From the NCBI GenBank assembly GCA_020634515.1, contig JACKBL010000007.1, forward strand, positions 333,655 to 397,654: a DNA stretch of 64,000 nucleotides. Direction: 5' to 3'. The first letter of the stretch is position 1, and each line of letters begins with the position of its first letter. The notes beneath the pieces are model-generated. The model did no database searches. It was not told where the DNA came from and worked only from the letters and a program-made list of their open reading frames with translations. The DNA comes from Ardenticatenales bacterium. Its GTDB lineage: Bacteria; Chloroflexota; Anaerolineae; Promineifilales; Promineifilaceae. A program made the position numbers and the translations under genes. Of the stretch, positions 1-8,479 are shown in pieces.

Positions 1-1456
1 GGGCAATTGCTTCTTTGAGATCATCAGCAAAGAAATCTTTGAAACCAACAGGCTTTTCTCCAAACTCACCGGATCGTTTGACCTGAATGGGATGAACTTC
101 ACTCTCTCCCTTTTGGGGATCGCGGTCAACAAAATAAACCGCCAACTGATCGGGTTTCAGTCGCCAAGATTTTTTGCTAACCAAATCTCCTTTATTGGCG
201 GCGGTCTCCGCAACCCACCTTCGCAGCCTGAGCAACAAGTGTTCACTGTGTGTTTCCAAAAAGAAACGCACAGTGTTTGTTGATTCAAAATCTGGTGGAT
301 TAACTGTTTCGACAAACAGGTCACCAAGTTGGGCTTGTGCTCCTGGATGTAAATGAAGTTCAGGCTGTTCGATTACTACTAACGAACCTTGCCGCGCTAA
401 CAAACTGTGAATCAACACAGGTAGCACTTGAGACGCGCCATAACCAACATCCAGCAAATTGATAGCGGGCGGTTCTTCACCTGGCAGTTCACGAAATTTG
501 ACATTAGACAGTTTCAAGTGTGGATGACGATAGACCACTTTTTCCGGATCAACCCTGTCGGCCAGTTTAAGTATCTGTAGCCATTCATCCAGTCGCTGAA
601 AGATTTCAGCATCTGCACTCCGGTCTAACAAGAAGTCGAGATACGATCCCAACCCTTTTTGTCGCCATTTCTGTTGCGTCACAACATCCAGATTAAATAC
701 CCGCTCAGGTTCAGGACGGATTGGCCCCAAATATTCAATTTGTTGCAGAAAGATGGCGACTTGATGACACACCTCATCCAAAACAGCTTGCACGGCGGCA
801 ACATCTTGCAGGGCTGGTGAATGCGGCTGGGAAGCGACAACACTCAACTGGGGCATGAACCCTGACCGCATTTCCACATAAATGGCTGGCCAGACAGAAT
901 CTGGCTGGGATTCATGTCCATGTAACAGGTCGCTGCTGAAGTACCAACGTTCTCCCCTTTCAGCCTGCTGATCCAGGCTCCATTCTTCAGCAAAGAAAAG
1001 GGTGGGTCCTTCTTCCTGTGCTGCCTTTACCCAGGGCAAATCTATCTGGAAAGAGGATAACGCGACCCATTGTCTGGCATCATCCCATCGAAAACCCAGG
1101 CGCAATTCGGCAAAAGTTTCCTTTATTGGCTCACCCTGCCACAACCCCACTGTTTTGAGGACATCGAGAGCATCGGTTAGATCACAGCGAAAGGAAAAAG
1201 CCAGTTCTCGTTCTAACTCTTGCTTGTGGATGGTCTCTTGAATGGAGCCTAAGTCAACCCCATGTTCTGTAACAAAAACCAGGTGCCGATCATTTGCCGG
1301 GATGTCTAAGCTTTGGCGCAGCAACCGCAAAGCACGGAAAATGGCACTCTTGCCGGATGAGTTACGCCCAAATAAAAGCACAATTGGGCGGAGTTCAATC
1401 CAATTGGTGTCGGCAAATGCCATAAAATTTTCCAGCCGAATGGCCTGAACGGTCAT
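1..1456 (-). CDS. AAA-family ATPase (AAA15/DUF3696-like), C-terminus beyond window
   Basis: An open frame starts at ATG 1456 and runs through the left edge, so about 485 codons are visible and there is no stop. A ribosome site (GGAGGAAAC) sits just before the ATG. Near the N-terminus is a Walker A motif, GRNSSGKS (about residues 29-36). Far downstream is a Walker B/signature region, VVIEQPELHLHP, typical of OLD/AAA15 ATPases. Then comes a stretch resembling DUF3696 (VYFVDRD, then GEFGEKPVGF). It begins 9 bp after the stop of the large CRISPR RAMP gene, so it looks like the last visible member of the type III-D operon. Such ATPases often pair with a nuclease or other effector. A partner, if any, would lie to the left and cannot be seen. 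Family assignment is fairly sure; a role in CRISPR immunity is inferred from position only. Confidence 0.8.
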   Translation of the reverse strand, partial: MTVQAIRLENFMAFADTNWIELRPIVLLFGRNSSGKSAIFRALRLLRQSLDIPANDRHLVFVTEHGVDLGSIQETIHKQELERELAFSFRCDLTDALDVLKTVGLWQGEPIKETFAELRLGFRWDDARQWVALSSFQIDLPWVKAAQEEGPTLFFAEEWSLDQQAERGERWYFSSDLLHGHESQPDSVWPAIYVEMRSGFMPQLSVVASQPHSPALQDVAAVQAVLDEVCHQVAIFLQQIEYLGPIRPEPERVFNLDVVTQQKWRQKGLGSYLDFLLDRSADAEIFQRLDEWLQILKLADRVDPEKVVYRHPHLKLSNVKFRELPGEEPPAINLLDVGYGASQVLPVLIHSLLARQGSLVVIEQPELHLHPGAQAQLGDLFVETVNPPDFESTNTVRFFLETHSEHLLLRLRRWVAETAANKGDLVSKKSWRLKPDQLAVYFVDRDPQKGESEVHPIQVKRSGEFGEKPVGFKDFFADDLKEAIA

Positions 1457-1465
1457 TGTTTCCTC

Positions 1466-4096
1466 CTAATCCATTAACCGGATGTTTCGGGCTTCCAGTT
1501 GACCTTTCAACCCTTTTTTCAAGCGGAACTGAACCCGCTCACCAACATTCAGCGTCTCCAATTTGCCAGAAATATCCCGGCTATGGAAAAAGATAGGATC
1601 ATGGCTGCCATCTGGCTGGATCCAACCAGATGGAGATGGCGCTTCAAAAACAGTGACTTTGCCGGTCAGATAATAAGTCTTGGCCGGGGCGCATTCAACT
1701 CTTTCCCGGTCCATATCTACAGCCAGTACAATACAAGCTGCCTTATGTCCCAATTGATATTGAATTCCACCCAACTTATCATTTGGAATCCATCCCAATA
1801 CATCTTCATGCCAGGAAGAATTCTCAATTTCCAGAAAGACATCACCTTTGCTGTCTATGTGATATACAGAGCCAGTAATCATGGTGTGAATCAGAGATGG
1901 AGGTGTATCGGAGACAGGTTTGGCCGGGCGAGATGGAGCTTTGGGTGTCGGGGTTTCTGTTCTGGACGTTTTGGTCACCGGTAATTGTGATTCAATGCTG
2001 GAGGGACCAATGCCAGGTGTGGTATTGCCGGCAACTTGCAACGGATCCCCCAACACCGGACGTTCCTTAAACTCATCCACGGTCTTGTTTCTGCCTGAAT
2101 CCCGTTCAATTTCCATATAGCGGGTTTGTTCCAGCCAGGCCGCATCCCCTTCCCGCCATTGCAACATGGCCAGCAACATTTTTATTCGTTCCATCTCAGC
2201 CAGGTGAGTTGCTTGTGGCCCAATACCACCATCAACCAAAACATACTTTTCAAAAGCCTCTACATAGGCTGTCATCTCTGCCGTAGAGGATGCACTTTTC
2301 CAACGTTCCCCCTGAAACAGGGATTGGTAACGCTCCTGTCTGTTGATCAGGTTCAGGGTTGGCACGAGGGAAACGGCCCCCATGCCTAAAGGTTTGCCCA
2401 TGCCCAGTTTGTGGCAATAAGTGTGCCCATCTGTTACGGGCAAAGACAAAGCCCAGCACAATGCCCCCAATTCCTCTTCCCGCAAATTGTCAAAATGAAT
2501 TTTGAAAGTAAAGCGCACACCAGGACTGATGGGCCGAATGCGGGTGAGCTGCTTTTCATGTTTTTGCTCTTTGGCGGTGGCTTCAATACTGGGTTGGCGG
2601 CCTTTGTGCCAGTACAGTTTGTACCCCCGAATTTCCGTTTCGCTGGGGGATGTGCCGTAATGGGCCAGGTTTTCCTTGCGATCCGGACTGTGTCCCATCC
2701 GTTGATTTTGCACCAGATAATGTTGGAAGGTAGTTATTTTAGGGCCGGATAGGGTGTGGGGAATGATGGCATCCTTGCTGTGCCAGACGTCTTTCTGGTC
2801 TGGCAGAAGATGGGCATTGCCAATAAAAACACGCCCGGCCCTTTGTTCCGCTGGCCCCACCCTTTCTCCCTTTTCATCTTGTTCTTCGACCCAGCCGAAA
2901 ATGGCATCAGCCAGATCGGGCTGCTCTGACGTGCGCAGGTGGGATGGTACAAAGTCCAGGGGTCTGGCAGCTCTGTTTTCGCCGGGGAGGGTCAAAAATG
3001 CCGGCACTCGGAAATTGGGCGAGTGCCCAAACCACTTCACTTTCTTACCATCAGCCACATAAAAAACCGGGGCACCATCTTTGAGACAACCCTGCTTACC
3101 CCCCCAATGATCCAATTTTTGCTGAAACGGTGTCAGGCTGGCCAAATAATCCTTGATCGTTTGCTCCTCAATGGACAGTCGTTCGGCTTTCCTGTTTTGC
3201 AGCAAAATCAGAACATGGCTGCGGCGTGGCGCTTTCTGCCGGGGAGTACTTCTTGACTCATTATCATCCGTCTGGGTTTCCAGCATATTGCCGGAACAAA
3301 CCAGAACGCCTTCCTCCCGGTAACGGCCACGGTCACCAATCTGGGTAACGGCCAGATAATTGCCACGTGCCCCACGTTTGTTTTCCACCTCAAAACTGAC
3401 AGGATACCAGTTGGGTTCATAATTTGGGCTGTTGAAACGTCGCAGGCCGGTGATATCTTTGCCCCCTATCTGCCGTTCCTTTACTTTGAGAAAGCTGTCA
3501 CCTGTTGACCACCCTTTTTCTTGCGGTGTCTGGGCCGGCTCGATAAACCAATTTTCCCCTTCCTGTTTCAGGAAACCCGCCTGGACATTTTTGCCCAATG
3601 CGCCAATGATGTCCCGATAGGGATCGCGCAAGGGATCGTCTTTGGAGGCGGCTACAGCCCGGTAGGTGAACACAGGCTGGTTGCCCACCCAACGGATGCG
3701 CCCATAGCTGATGATCTCCACCAGTTGGCGAATCATCCCGCGCAAACTGCTGCCGGGGATGACAGGCAGGGGGTGACCATGACTGTTCTTTTCACCGGGA
3801 GCAAAGAAGGGGGATTGTTTTTCCTTTTGTTCAGAGGTTAATTCGTCTGGCCCTTTTTGCCCAAACGCTTTGTAATCGCTTTCGGTCAACATGCCACGAA
3901 TGTAGAGTGGGGAGCGTGTTTCCAACTGGCATTCAATCCAGCCGCTCAGTCCCTGATAACGATCCTGATCCAGGGGGGCGGCTGCCGGCGCGACCCGTGC
4001 CGGCAGTGGGACAAAGTTATAGGGCGCTCTGGCCCAAATCTGATTGCGATCACGGTCAATACGGGATTGGGTGGGGTTGTCGTGCTTAATAGCCAT
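1466..4096 (-). CDS. TIGR03986-type CRISPR RAMP (Cas7-like) with C-terminal S1-like and cold-shock domains
   Basis: This is an 876-residue backbone RAMP of a type III-D complex, which would bind crRNA and target RNA. ATG 4096 is preceded by AGGAGG. The N-terminal half matches the TIGR03986 RAMP pattern as I know it: SGWIECQLETRSPLYIRG, then a PVIPGSSLRGMIRQLVEI glycine-rich helix start, then YRAVAA and DDPLRDPYRD. A second RAMP-like glycine-rich loop (KLGMGKPLGMGAVSL) lies near residue 560. A Pro/Thr linker at about 690-740 is followed by an S1/OB-like segment (about 740-805). The last 70 residues (TGKVTVFEAPSPSGWIQPDG, then PIFFHSRDI, then GQLEARNIRL) closely resemble a CspA cold-shock domain. 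In III-Dv complexes the equivalent subunit is a Cas7 with an insertion; an RNA-binding tail of this kind is not usual to my knowledge. The gene is 8 bp downstream of csx19. Confidence 0.85.
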   Translation of the reverse strand: MAIKHDNPTQSRIDRDRNQIWARAPYNFVPLPARVAPAAAPLDQDRYQGLSGWIECQLETRSPLYIRGMLTESDYKAFGQKGPDELTSEQKEKQSPFFAPGEKNSHGHPLPVIPGSSLRGMIRQLVEIISYGRIRWVGNQPVFTYRAVAASKDDPLRDPYRDIIGALGKNVQAGFLKQEGENWFIEPAQTPQEKGWSTGDSFLKVKERQIGGKDITGLRRFNSPNYEPNWYPVSFEVENKRGARGNYLAVTQIGDRGRYREEGVLVCSGNMLETQTDDNESRSTPRQKAPRRSHVLILLQNRKAERLSIEEQTIKDYLASLTPFQQKLDHWGGKQGCLKDGAPVFYVADGKKVKWFGHSPNFRVPAFLTLPGENRAARPLDFVPSHLRTSEQPDLADAIFGWVEEQDEKGERVGPAEQRAGRVFIGNAHLLPDQKDVWHSKDAIIPHTLSGPKITTFQHYLVQNQRMGHSPDRKENLAHYGTSPSETEIRGYKLYWHKGRQPSIEATAKEQKHEKQLTRIRPISPGVRFTFKIHFDNLREEELGALCWALSLPVTDGHTYCHKLGMGKPLGMGAVSLVPTLNLINRQERYQSLFQGERWKSASSTAEMTAYVEAFEKYVLVDGGIGPQATHLAEMERIKMLLAMLQWREGDAAWLEQTRYMEIERDSGRNKTVDEFKERPVLGDPLQVAGNTTPGIGPSSIESQLPVTKTSRTETPTPKAPSRPAKPVSDTPPSLIHTMITGSVYHIDSKGDVFLEIENSSWHEDVLGWIPNDKLGGIQYQLGHKAACIVLAVDMDRERVECAPAKTYYLTGKVTVFEAPSPSGWIQPDGSHDPIFFHSRDISGKLETLNVGERVQFRLKKGLKGQLEARNIRLMD

Positions 4097-4104
4097 TTTT
4101 CCTC

Positions 4105-4626
4105 CTAAGCCGCATCCAGCGAAACCAGACGGCTGAGGGCAATGTGAGCCTGCCCATTTGAATCAAACTGGATGTAATGGCGGATGGTTAATCGCACCTC
4201 TTGGTTCTGTCCAATGGATAATGGAACCGCATGATAAAATCCCTGAGCGCCTTCTTCCATCCAGGTAAAACCATTCTCTGTCTTTTTGCCCTGGCCCCAC
4301 AGTAGATAGGCCTCGTCCTCAACCTCATTGGTTTGGGCTGTGCTGTCCGTTAACAAGCGGTCCTGAAAGCCATCGTCATTTTTCCAGAGCAACAGTTCCC
4401 CGTCTTTGCCAAAGAGGCGTAGCTGTTGCACCGTAACGGCTCGCAGCGGGATGGCCAAATCGGCAAAAACATCTGCGGAAGTGATGAGTTGCCCCTGATC
4501 ATTCACCTTGCCCCAAATAACGCCATCATCTGTGTGGGCGAGCAGGTAAGTCAGATTATGTGTCTGGGCCTGTTGAACCAGCCATTGACGGGGGTTTTCT
4601 TCAAATGGGTGTTTAGTTGCCATCAT
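4105..4626 (-). CDS. csx19: CRISPR-associated protein Csx19 (TIGR03984 family)
   Basis: The 173-residue product matches the TIGR03984/Csx19 signature well: TYLLAHTDDGVIWGKV near the N-terminus, LRAVTVQQLRLFGKDGELLLW in the middle (both given as recognised patterns), then EAYLLWGQG, FYHAVPLSI and LSRLVSLDAA at the end. Csx19 is a subunit characteristic of type III-D effector complexes. The start is placed at ATG 4626 because AAGGAAGG lies just upstream; a longer frame to 4656 has no such site. The gene overlaps the end of the tandem Cas7 gene by 14 bp, so translation is probably coupled. Confidence 0.85.
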   Translation of the reverse strand: MMATKHPFEENPRQWLVQQAQTHNLTYLLAHTDDGVIWGKVNDQGQLITSADVFADLAIPLRAVTVQQLRLFGKDGELLLWKNDDGFQDRLLTDSTAQTNEVEDEAYLLWGQGKKTENGFTWMEEGAQGFYHAVPLSIGQNQEVRLTIRHYIQFDSNGQAHIALSRLVSLDAA

Positions 4627-6118
4627 TTTCCTTCCTTGTGGCCGGCTGCCAGGCATGAAAGGCGGTTACATAGCTTTCCAGTTCTGTGGCTGTACCCTTC
4701 CCGGCTATCTTCATTGTGCTATCAGGTTGCTGGTTCAATTCCCAGTGCTGGTCTGGGAGCAACAGATGGGCTGACTCTCCCTGAAGCCGTCCCCGCCCCA
4801 CGCTCCGTTCCCCACCGAGCGGCAAATCACCAGTCCACAAATCTTTGAGAACCAGCAAAAGTAATCCTACCTGAGCCTTGAAGAGGTCGCTCTCATCGGC
4901 CCATTGCCGCAGTTCAAGCTGAATGGTCACCTGGTTTTTGCCATTGGCGCTGCCAAAGAGGGGCTGCTGGCTGAACAATGCCTGGGGATAGGCGCCGCTG
5001 GTAAAGCGGTCAATTTTGACCCGGCTCTGCACCAGATGGTCAATGGGGTTTTGTACTTCGGTTTCGGCCATGAGTACCCGGCTGCCGCTGGGTTCGTCGT
5101 TGGCTTTGCGAATGCGCCTGCCAAACATCTGGTTGACCAGGAGACGCCCGGCATCTTCTCCCTTGACGGTAATGGCGATCCGGCGTGCCCGGCTGCGAAT
5201 GGCTCCGGCCAGGCTGGTTCCGGAGAGAATGGGCCGGTCTTTGCCCTTGCGCCAGGAGCGCAGATGAACCATGTCCACCGGGTTATCACCAACACCGTCT
5301 GAACGGATGAGAAGTGAATCGGGCAAGGTGAAGGTGGCTTTGAGGTGGAAGGAAATGCCGGCATGTTCTCCCGGCTGCGGAACCCCCAACAAATGGCAAA
5401 TATCCGGCTGGTACGTTACTTGCCGGTCTGCCGCTTCACTCAACCAGCCTATCACACCCTCAATCTGGTTCATTGGATAACGGGAGACAGACCAGCCTGT
5501 AATCTTACATTGTCCATACCCCCGTCGTTTTCGCCGTCCCAGGCCAATTTGGCCCGTTTCCAGCCCATGGAGGGCGCGGGCCAATGCCGACAATAACATT
5601 TTGTCCTCATCTGGCAACCACAGTTCAAAATGCAAATCAAACGTTGTGCCAGCAGCCAGCAACTCTATATCGAACTTCTTTTTGTCTTCCGCCGTACCCG
5701 TTTTAGGGTCTATGGCCACCCCATCACGAAACTCCACCGGCTCTCCCGTTTCGGGCAAAGTACCCAGGGCATCATCAATAGCCAGCCAGCTTTGCACCGA
5801 GCTGCGCTGATCGGGATTTGAATCATCCAAATGCCCAAACAGCCTTTCGGTCAGGGATTTCTTTTCCTTAGCTGCTTTGGGGTTTTCCTGCCGGCCATAG
5901 CCTCGTTCTGCTTCCCACAAATAACTACGCAGTGCCCCGGCAATGGAAGCACCGGTGAGCAATGGGCGTTGCCGTTCCACTGAATCGTAGAGCAGGGCCA
6001 TATCTGTTGAGCCATCCTTGTCGCCGCTGCCAAAGGAGGCTGGCGTCTCCAGCACCAATTGCCCGCGAATAAATATCCGTTCGCCGACAGTGCGGCTCTT
6101 TTTCGGTTGGGCACTCAT
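4613..6118 (-). CDS. tandem Cas7 RAMP protein (Cas7-2x) of type III-D complex
   Basis: The 501-residue protein contains two Cas7/RAMP units. Unit 1 (about 1-230) has PLLTGASIAGALRSYLW and a glycine-rich loop IGLGRRKRRGYGQ. Unit 2 (about 255-470) has PILSGTSLAGAIRSRARR and LPLGGERSVGRGRLQG. Acidic residues that could cut target RNA are visible in both units (WLAIDDA and RVKIDRF, where Cas7 proteins carry the catalytic Asp in a loop after the first helix). A double Cas7 of this kind matches the Cas7-2x subunit of III-Dv complexes. ATG 6118 overlaps the stop of the upstream csx10-like gene by one base (TGATG), with GGAGGGAA as ribosome site. Which Asp is catalytic is not certain from sequence alone. 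Confidence 0.85.
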   Translation of the reverse strand: MSAQPKKSRTVGERIFIRGQLVLETPASFGSGDKDGSTDMALLYDSVERQRPLLTGASIAGALRSYLWEAERGYGRQENPKAAKEKKSLTERLFGHLDDSNPDQRSSVQSWLAIDDALGTLPETGEPVEFRDGVAIDPKTGTAEDKKKFDIELLAAGTTFDLHFELWLPDEDKMLLSALARALHGLETGQIGLGRRKRRGYGQCKITGWSVSRYPMNQIEGVIGWLSEAADRQVTYQPDICHLLGVPQPGEHAGISFHLKATFTLPDSLLIRSDGVGDNPVDMVHLRSWRKGKDRPILSGTSLAGAIRSRARRIAITVKGEDAGRLLVNQMFGRRIRKANDEPSGSRVLMAETEVQNPIDHLVQSRVKIDRFTSGAYPQALFSQQPLFGSANGKNQVTIQLELRQWADESDLFKAQVGLLLLVLKDLWTGDLPLGGERSVGRGRLQGESAHLLLPDQHWELNQQPDSTMKIAGKGTATELESYVTAFHAWQPATRKENDGN

Positions 6119-7728
6119 CAGCTATTCCCTCCTTCACGTTGTTTTTTGGCAAACCGAACAGCCTGACGCAGCACGTCTTCGATTAAGCGGGCCAGGGTGC
6201 GCTGGCGCAGTTCCAGGTCCATGGGTGCTTTGACACCGGCAACTGTAGGCATTTCCCCCACCCAGTTCAGATTTCCCCCCTTCGCCTGCTGCTCAATCCA
6301 ATTCCGGAGTTTATCGCCGCCCATTCGGGCATCCTGCCACTTCCGTTGGGAAAGATCAGATTGCTTTTCAAAAAAGGTGAGTACTTCCCGCAAATCCCCC
6401 TTATACCAGGCCCGCCGGGCGGCCAACCGGGCCTGCGAAAGCTGGGAAGCAGCGGGCAAGCTGCGAAATCCCCGGCCCGTCAGGGTATGTACTTGCTCAA
6501 CCAGCTTCATTTCGATCTGGTTTTCCAACTGGCGCTGGGCCATCCATTTGGCTAAAGCCTCGCTGATGGGGGTCAGCCGTTCCGGCAGTTGAACGGCAAC
6601 CTGCGGAGGTGGCGGTGATTGCACTATCCGTTCTGTTTTGGTATGCCAGTTTACGGCAATGCGTCCATACCCTTCCACCCGCCGCTCGCCAATGCCGGCA
6701 TCCACCATTTCCCGCAGCGTCTCATAATACTTGCCCGGAAAAGCCATCACCGTGCCAGCCTCAATGGTTAACGCCTGTGGTAAGGGCAAGCCCCATTTGC
6801 GATTAAACCCCCCGGTCACATTTGTGCGCCGAAACGCTTCGATCTCATCTGGCTTAACCCCCTCAATCAAACCAGCTAAATCTGCGCTTATTTGTCCATC
6901 GCCATTCCGCCAAATGACATCGCTCAGGCAGGTAAGAATAGCTGCATCCTTGAGTTCGGCCTGGGCAAACATTGCCTCAAGGTCCTCAAAACTCATATCC
7001 TTTGGATCAGGCTCCTCCTTTTTCTCCTCATCGTACTCTTTCCAGTTGGCAGAAAAAGCTACCTGGTCAATCTGCACCCGGCCATAACCACCGGTGTGCG
7101 CCCCGCCCAGATTCCATCCCCCTTTTTGCAGCAGTGGTTGAATCCGTTTTTGCAGCAGATCGGAATCTTCGGCCACAATCACGCCAATAAATTCCTGACC
7201 AGGGGCGATGCTTTCATAGCGGAAGACATTGCTGCTGTCTTGGTCTTTGCGATTGGCGTCCGTGCTGGTGTTATGCACCATGATGTGCATGGTGGGCTTG
7301 ATCAACTGCACCCCTTTCTGATCTATCCAGCAATAGTTGTCTTTTCCTGGAGGTTTGGGTGGCTCCTGTTTGCTCCAGTCTGGAATAGCGATGGCAAAAT
7401 CATACAATGATGTACCAGGAGCCAAATCAGAAGCTTCATCTTTAGGCAGCAGCCATGAGAGGGGACGGGGCAAAGCGCGTACTCCCGTTTCTGGGTGGGC
7501 GGGATAGGCATTGAGATATCGCACTTGGCCATTAAAGAAGAGGTCGCTGGCGGGGGAAGTGCCGGCATCTATCTCTCCGTTTTCCTTGATATATTGGGCA
7601 ATCACCGCCCCCCGAATGGCGCTGCCAGACAGGTAATTGAGGGAAACACGGCTGTTTGGCTCGCCGCTTTCTGCTTGCCCCAGCAACACCGGTTCCAGTA
7701 AACGGATTCTAAACGTCAGCGCATTCAC
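6118..7728 (-). CDS. csx10: Csx10-type RAMP (Cas5-like) with C-terminal helical Cas11-like region
   Basis: The 536-residue product begins with a Csx10/Cas5-like RAMP fold: FRIRLLEPVLLGQ, LNYLSGSAIRGAVIAQYI, and a glycine loop GGAHTGGYGRVQI near residue 215. A second RAMP-like block ends in GIGERRVEGYGRIAVNW (about 365). After a Pro-rich linker, the last 120 residues are charged and predicted helical (KWMAQRQLENQIEMKLVEQV onward), as expected for a fused Cas11 small subunit. This agrees with the Cas7-Cas5-Cas11 or Csx10 subunits of III-D systems. I chose GTG 7728 because AGGAGG lies just upstream; this removes 32 codons of a longer frame to 7824 that has no ribosome site. It overlaps the end of the upstream cas7 gene. 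Confidence 0.8.
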   Translation of the reverse strand: MNALTFRIRLLEPVLLGQAESGEPNSRVSLNYLSGSAIRGAVIAQYIKENGEIDAGTSPASDLFFNGQVRYLNAYPAHPETGVRALPRPLSWLLPKDEASDLAPGTSLYDFAIAIPDWSKQEPPKPPGKDNYCWIDQKGVQLIKPTMHIMVHNTSTDANRKDQDSSNVFRYESIAPGQEFIGVIVAEDSDLLQKRIQPLLQKGGWNLGGAHTGGYGRVQIDQVAFSANWKEYDEEKKEEPDPKDMSFEDLEAMFAQAELKDAAILTCLSDVIWRNGDGQISADLAGLIEGVKPDEIEAFRRTNVTGGFNRKWGLPLPQALTIEAGTVMAFPGKYYETLREMVDAGIGERRVEGYGRIAVNWHTKTERIVQSPPPPQVAVQLPERLTPISEALAKWMAQRQLENQIEMKLVEQVHTLTGRGFRSLPAASQLSQARLAARRAWYKGDLREVLTFFEKQSDLSQRKWQDARMGGDKLRNWIEQQAKGGNLNWVGEMPTVAGVKAPMDLELRQRTLARLIEDVLRQAVRFAKKQREGGNS

Positions 7729-8479
7729 GGCGCACCTCCTCAGCAAACTTAGCAAGCCAATTACTGGTAACCGCCTGCACGGCAACAGGTTTATCAGCAT
7801 CCCAGCGATACATGGGTTGATCAAACAACGCCACTTTCACCCGACCCAACCCCCGGTTACGGCTTGTGCCGACTCGTGTTAAGGCACAAACTACCGCCGC
7901 CAGCAATTGTTTGGCACGAGGGTCTGGCTGTTGATTGAAATTCAGTTCAGCAACAAACAGGGTTTCCCGCACAATCACACGCATGGCCCGCAGACTGTTG
8001 TGTTTGGGGGCACCGGTTTTCCCGTCCATGGCCGTTTGCCGGCGCACATCGGTCAATGTTTCCAGGTTTTTTTTTCGCAGCCGGCCCCACTCTGCTTCCA
8101 GGGTAGTTGGTTTGTGTTGATGCTTGACGGAAAGTGTACGAAACTCTTCCTGAATGCAGGCACGTAAATCTGCCGGCAGTTGCGCATCCCCCACCTGCAT
8201 TTTCGCCATCTCCCCTCCGCTGCCGGGCTGACCAAACAGGAAATCTGCTGCTTCTTGCCACAGTTCAAGCGCACAGCCACTGCTTTGCAGCCCATACAAG
8301 ACCTCAGCGCAGGCTGCGTTTAACAGCCCCTTCAACGTTTTGCCACTGAGATAGGGCAATCCATAAGCGTCATATTGCACTTCCGCATCCACCATGCCGG
8401 CCACCCCATCCCCCCGGCCAAAAGTGGTGTCACTCAACAGCGTAATGCTTAACCACAAATGTCTATCTGGCTCATTCAT
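7709..8479 (-). CDS. Cas7-family RAMP (Csm3-like) of type III-D complex
   Basis: This is a 256-residue single-unit RAMP. The N-terminal strand and first loop (LWLSITLLSDTTFGRGDG), the conserved GLPYLSGKTLKGLL helix entry, and the C-terminal glycine loop (TSRNRGLGRVKVALFD) are all in place. The size fits a backbone Cas7 that binds crRNA. ATG 8479 overlaps the cas10 stop by four bases (ATGA), so the two are almost certainly translated together. Its 3' end overlaps the csx10 gene by about 20 bp. Confidence 0.85.
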   Translation of the reverse strand: MNEPDRHLWLSITLLSDTTFGRGDGVAGMVDAEVQYDAYGLPYLSGKTLKGLLNAACAEVLYGLQSSGCALELWQEAADFLFGQPGSGGEMAKMQVGDAQLPADLRACIQEEFRTLSVKHQHKPTTLEAEWGRLRKKNLETLTDVRRQTAMDGKTGAPKHNSLRAMRVIVRETLFVAELNFNQQPDPRAKQLLAAVVCALTRVGTSRNRGLGRVKVALFDQPMYRWDADKPVAVQAVTSNWLAKFAEEVRRECADV

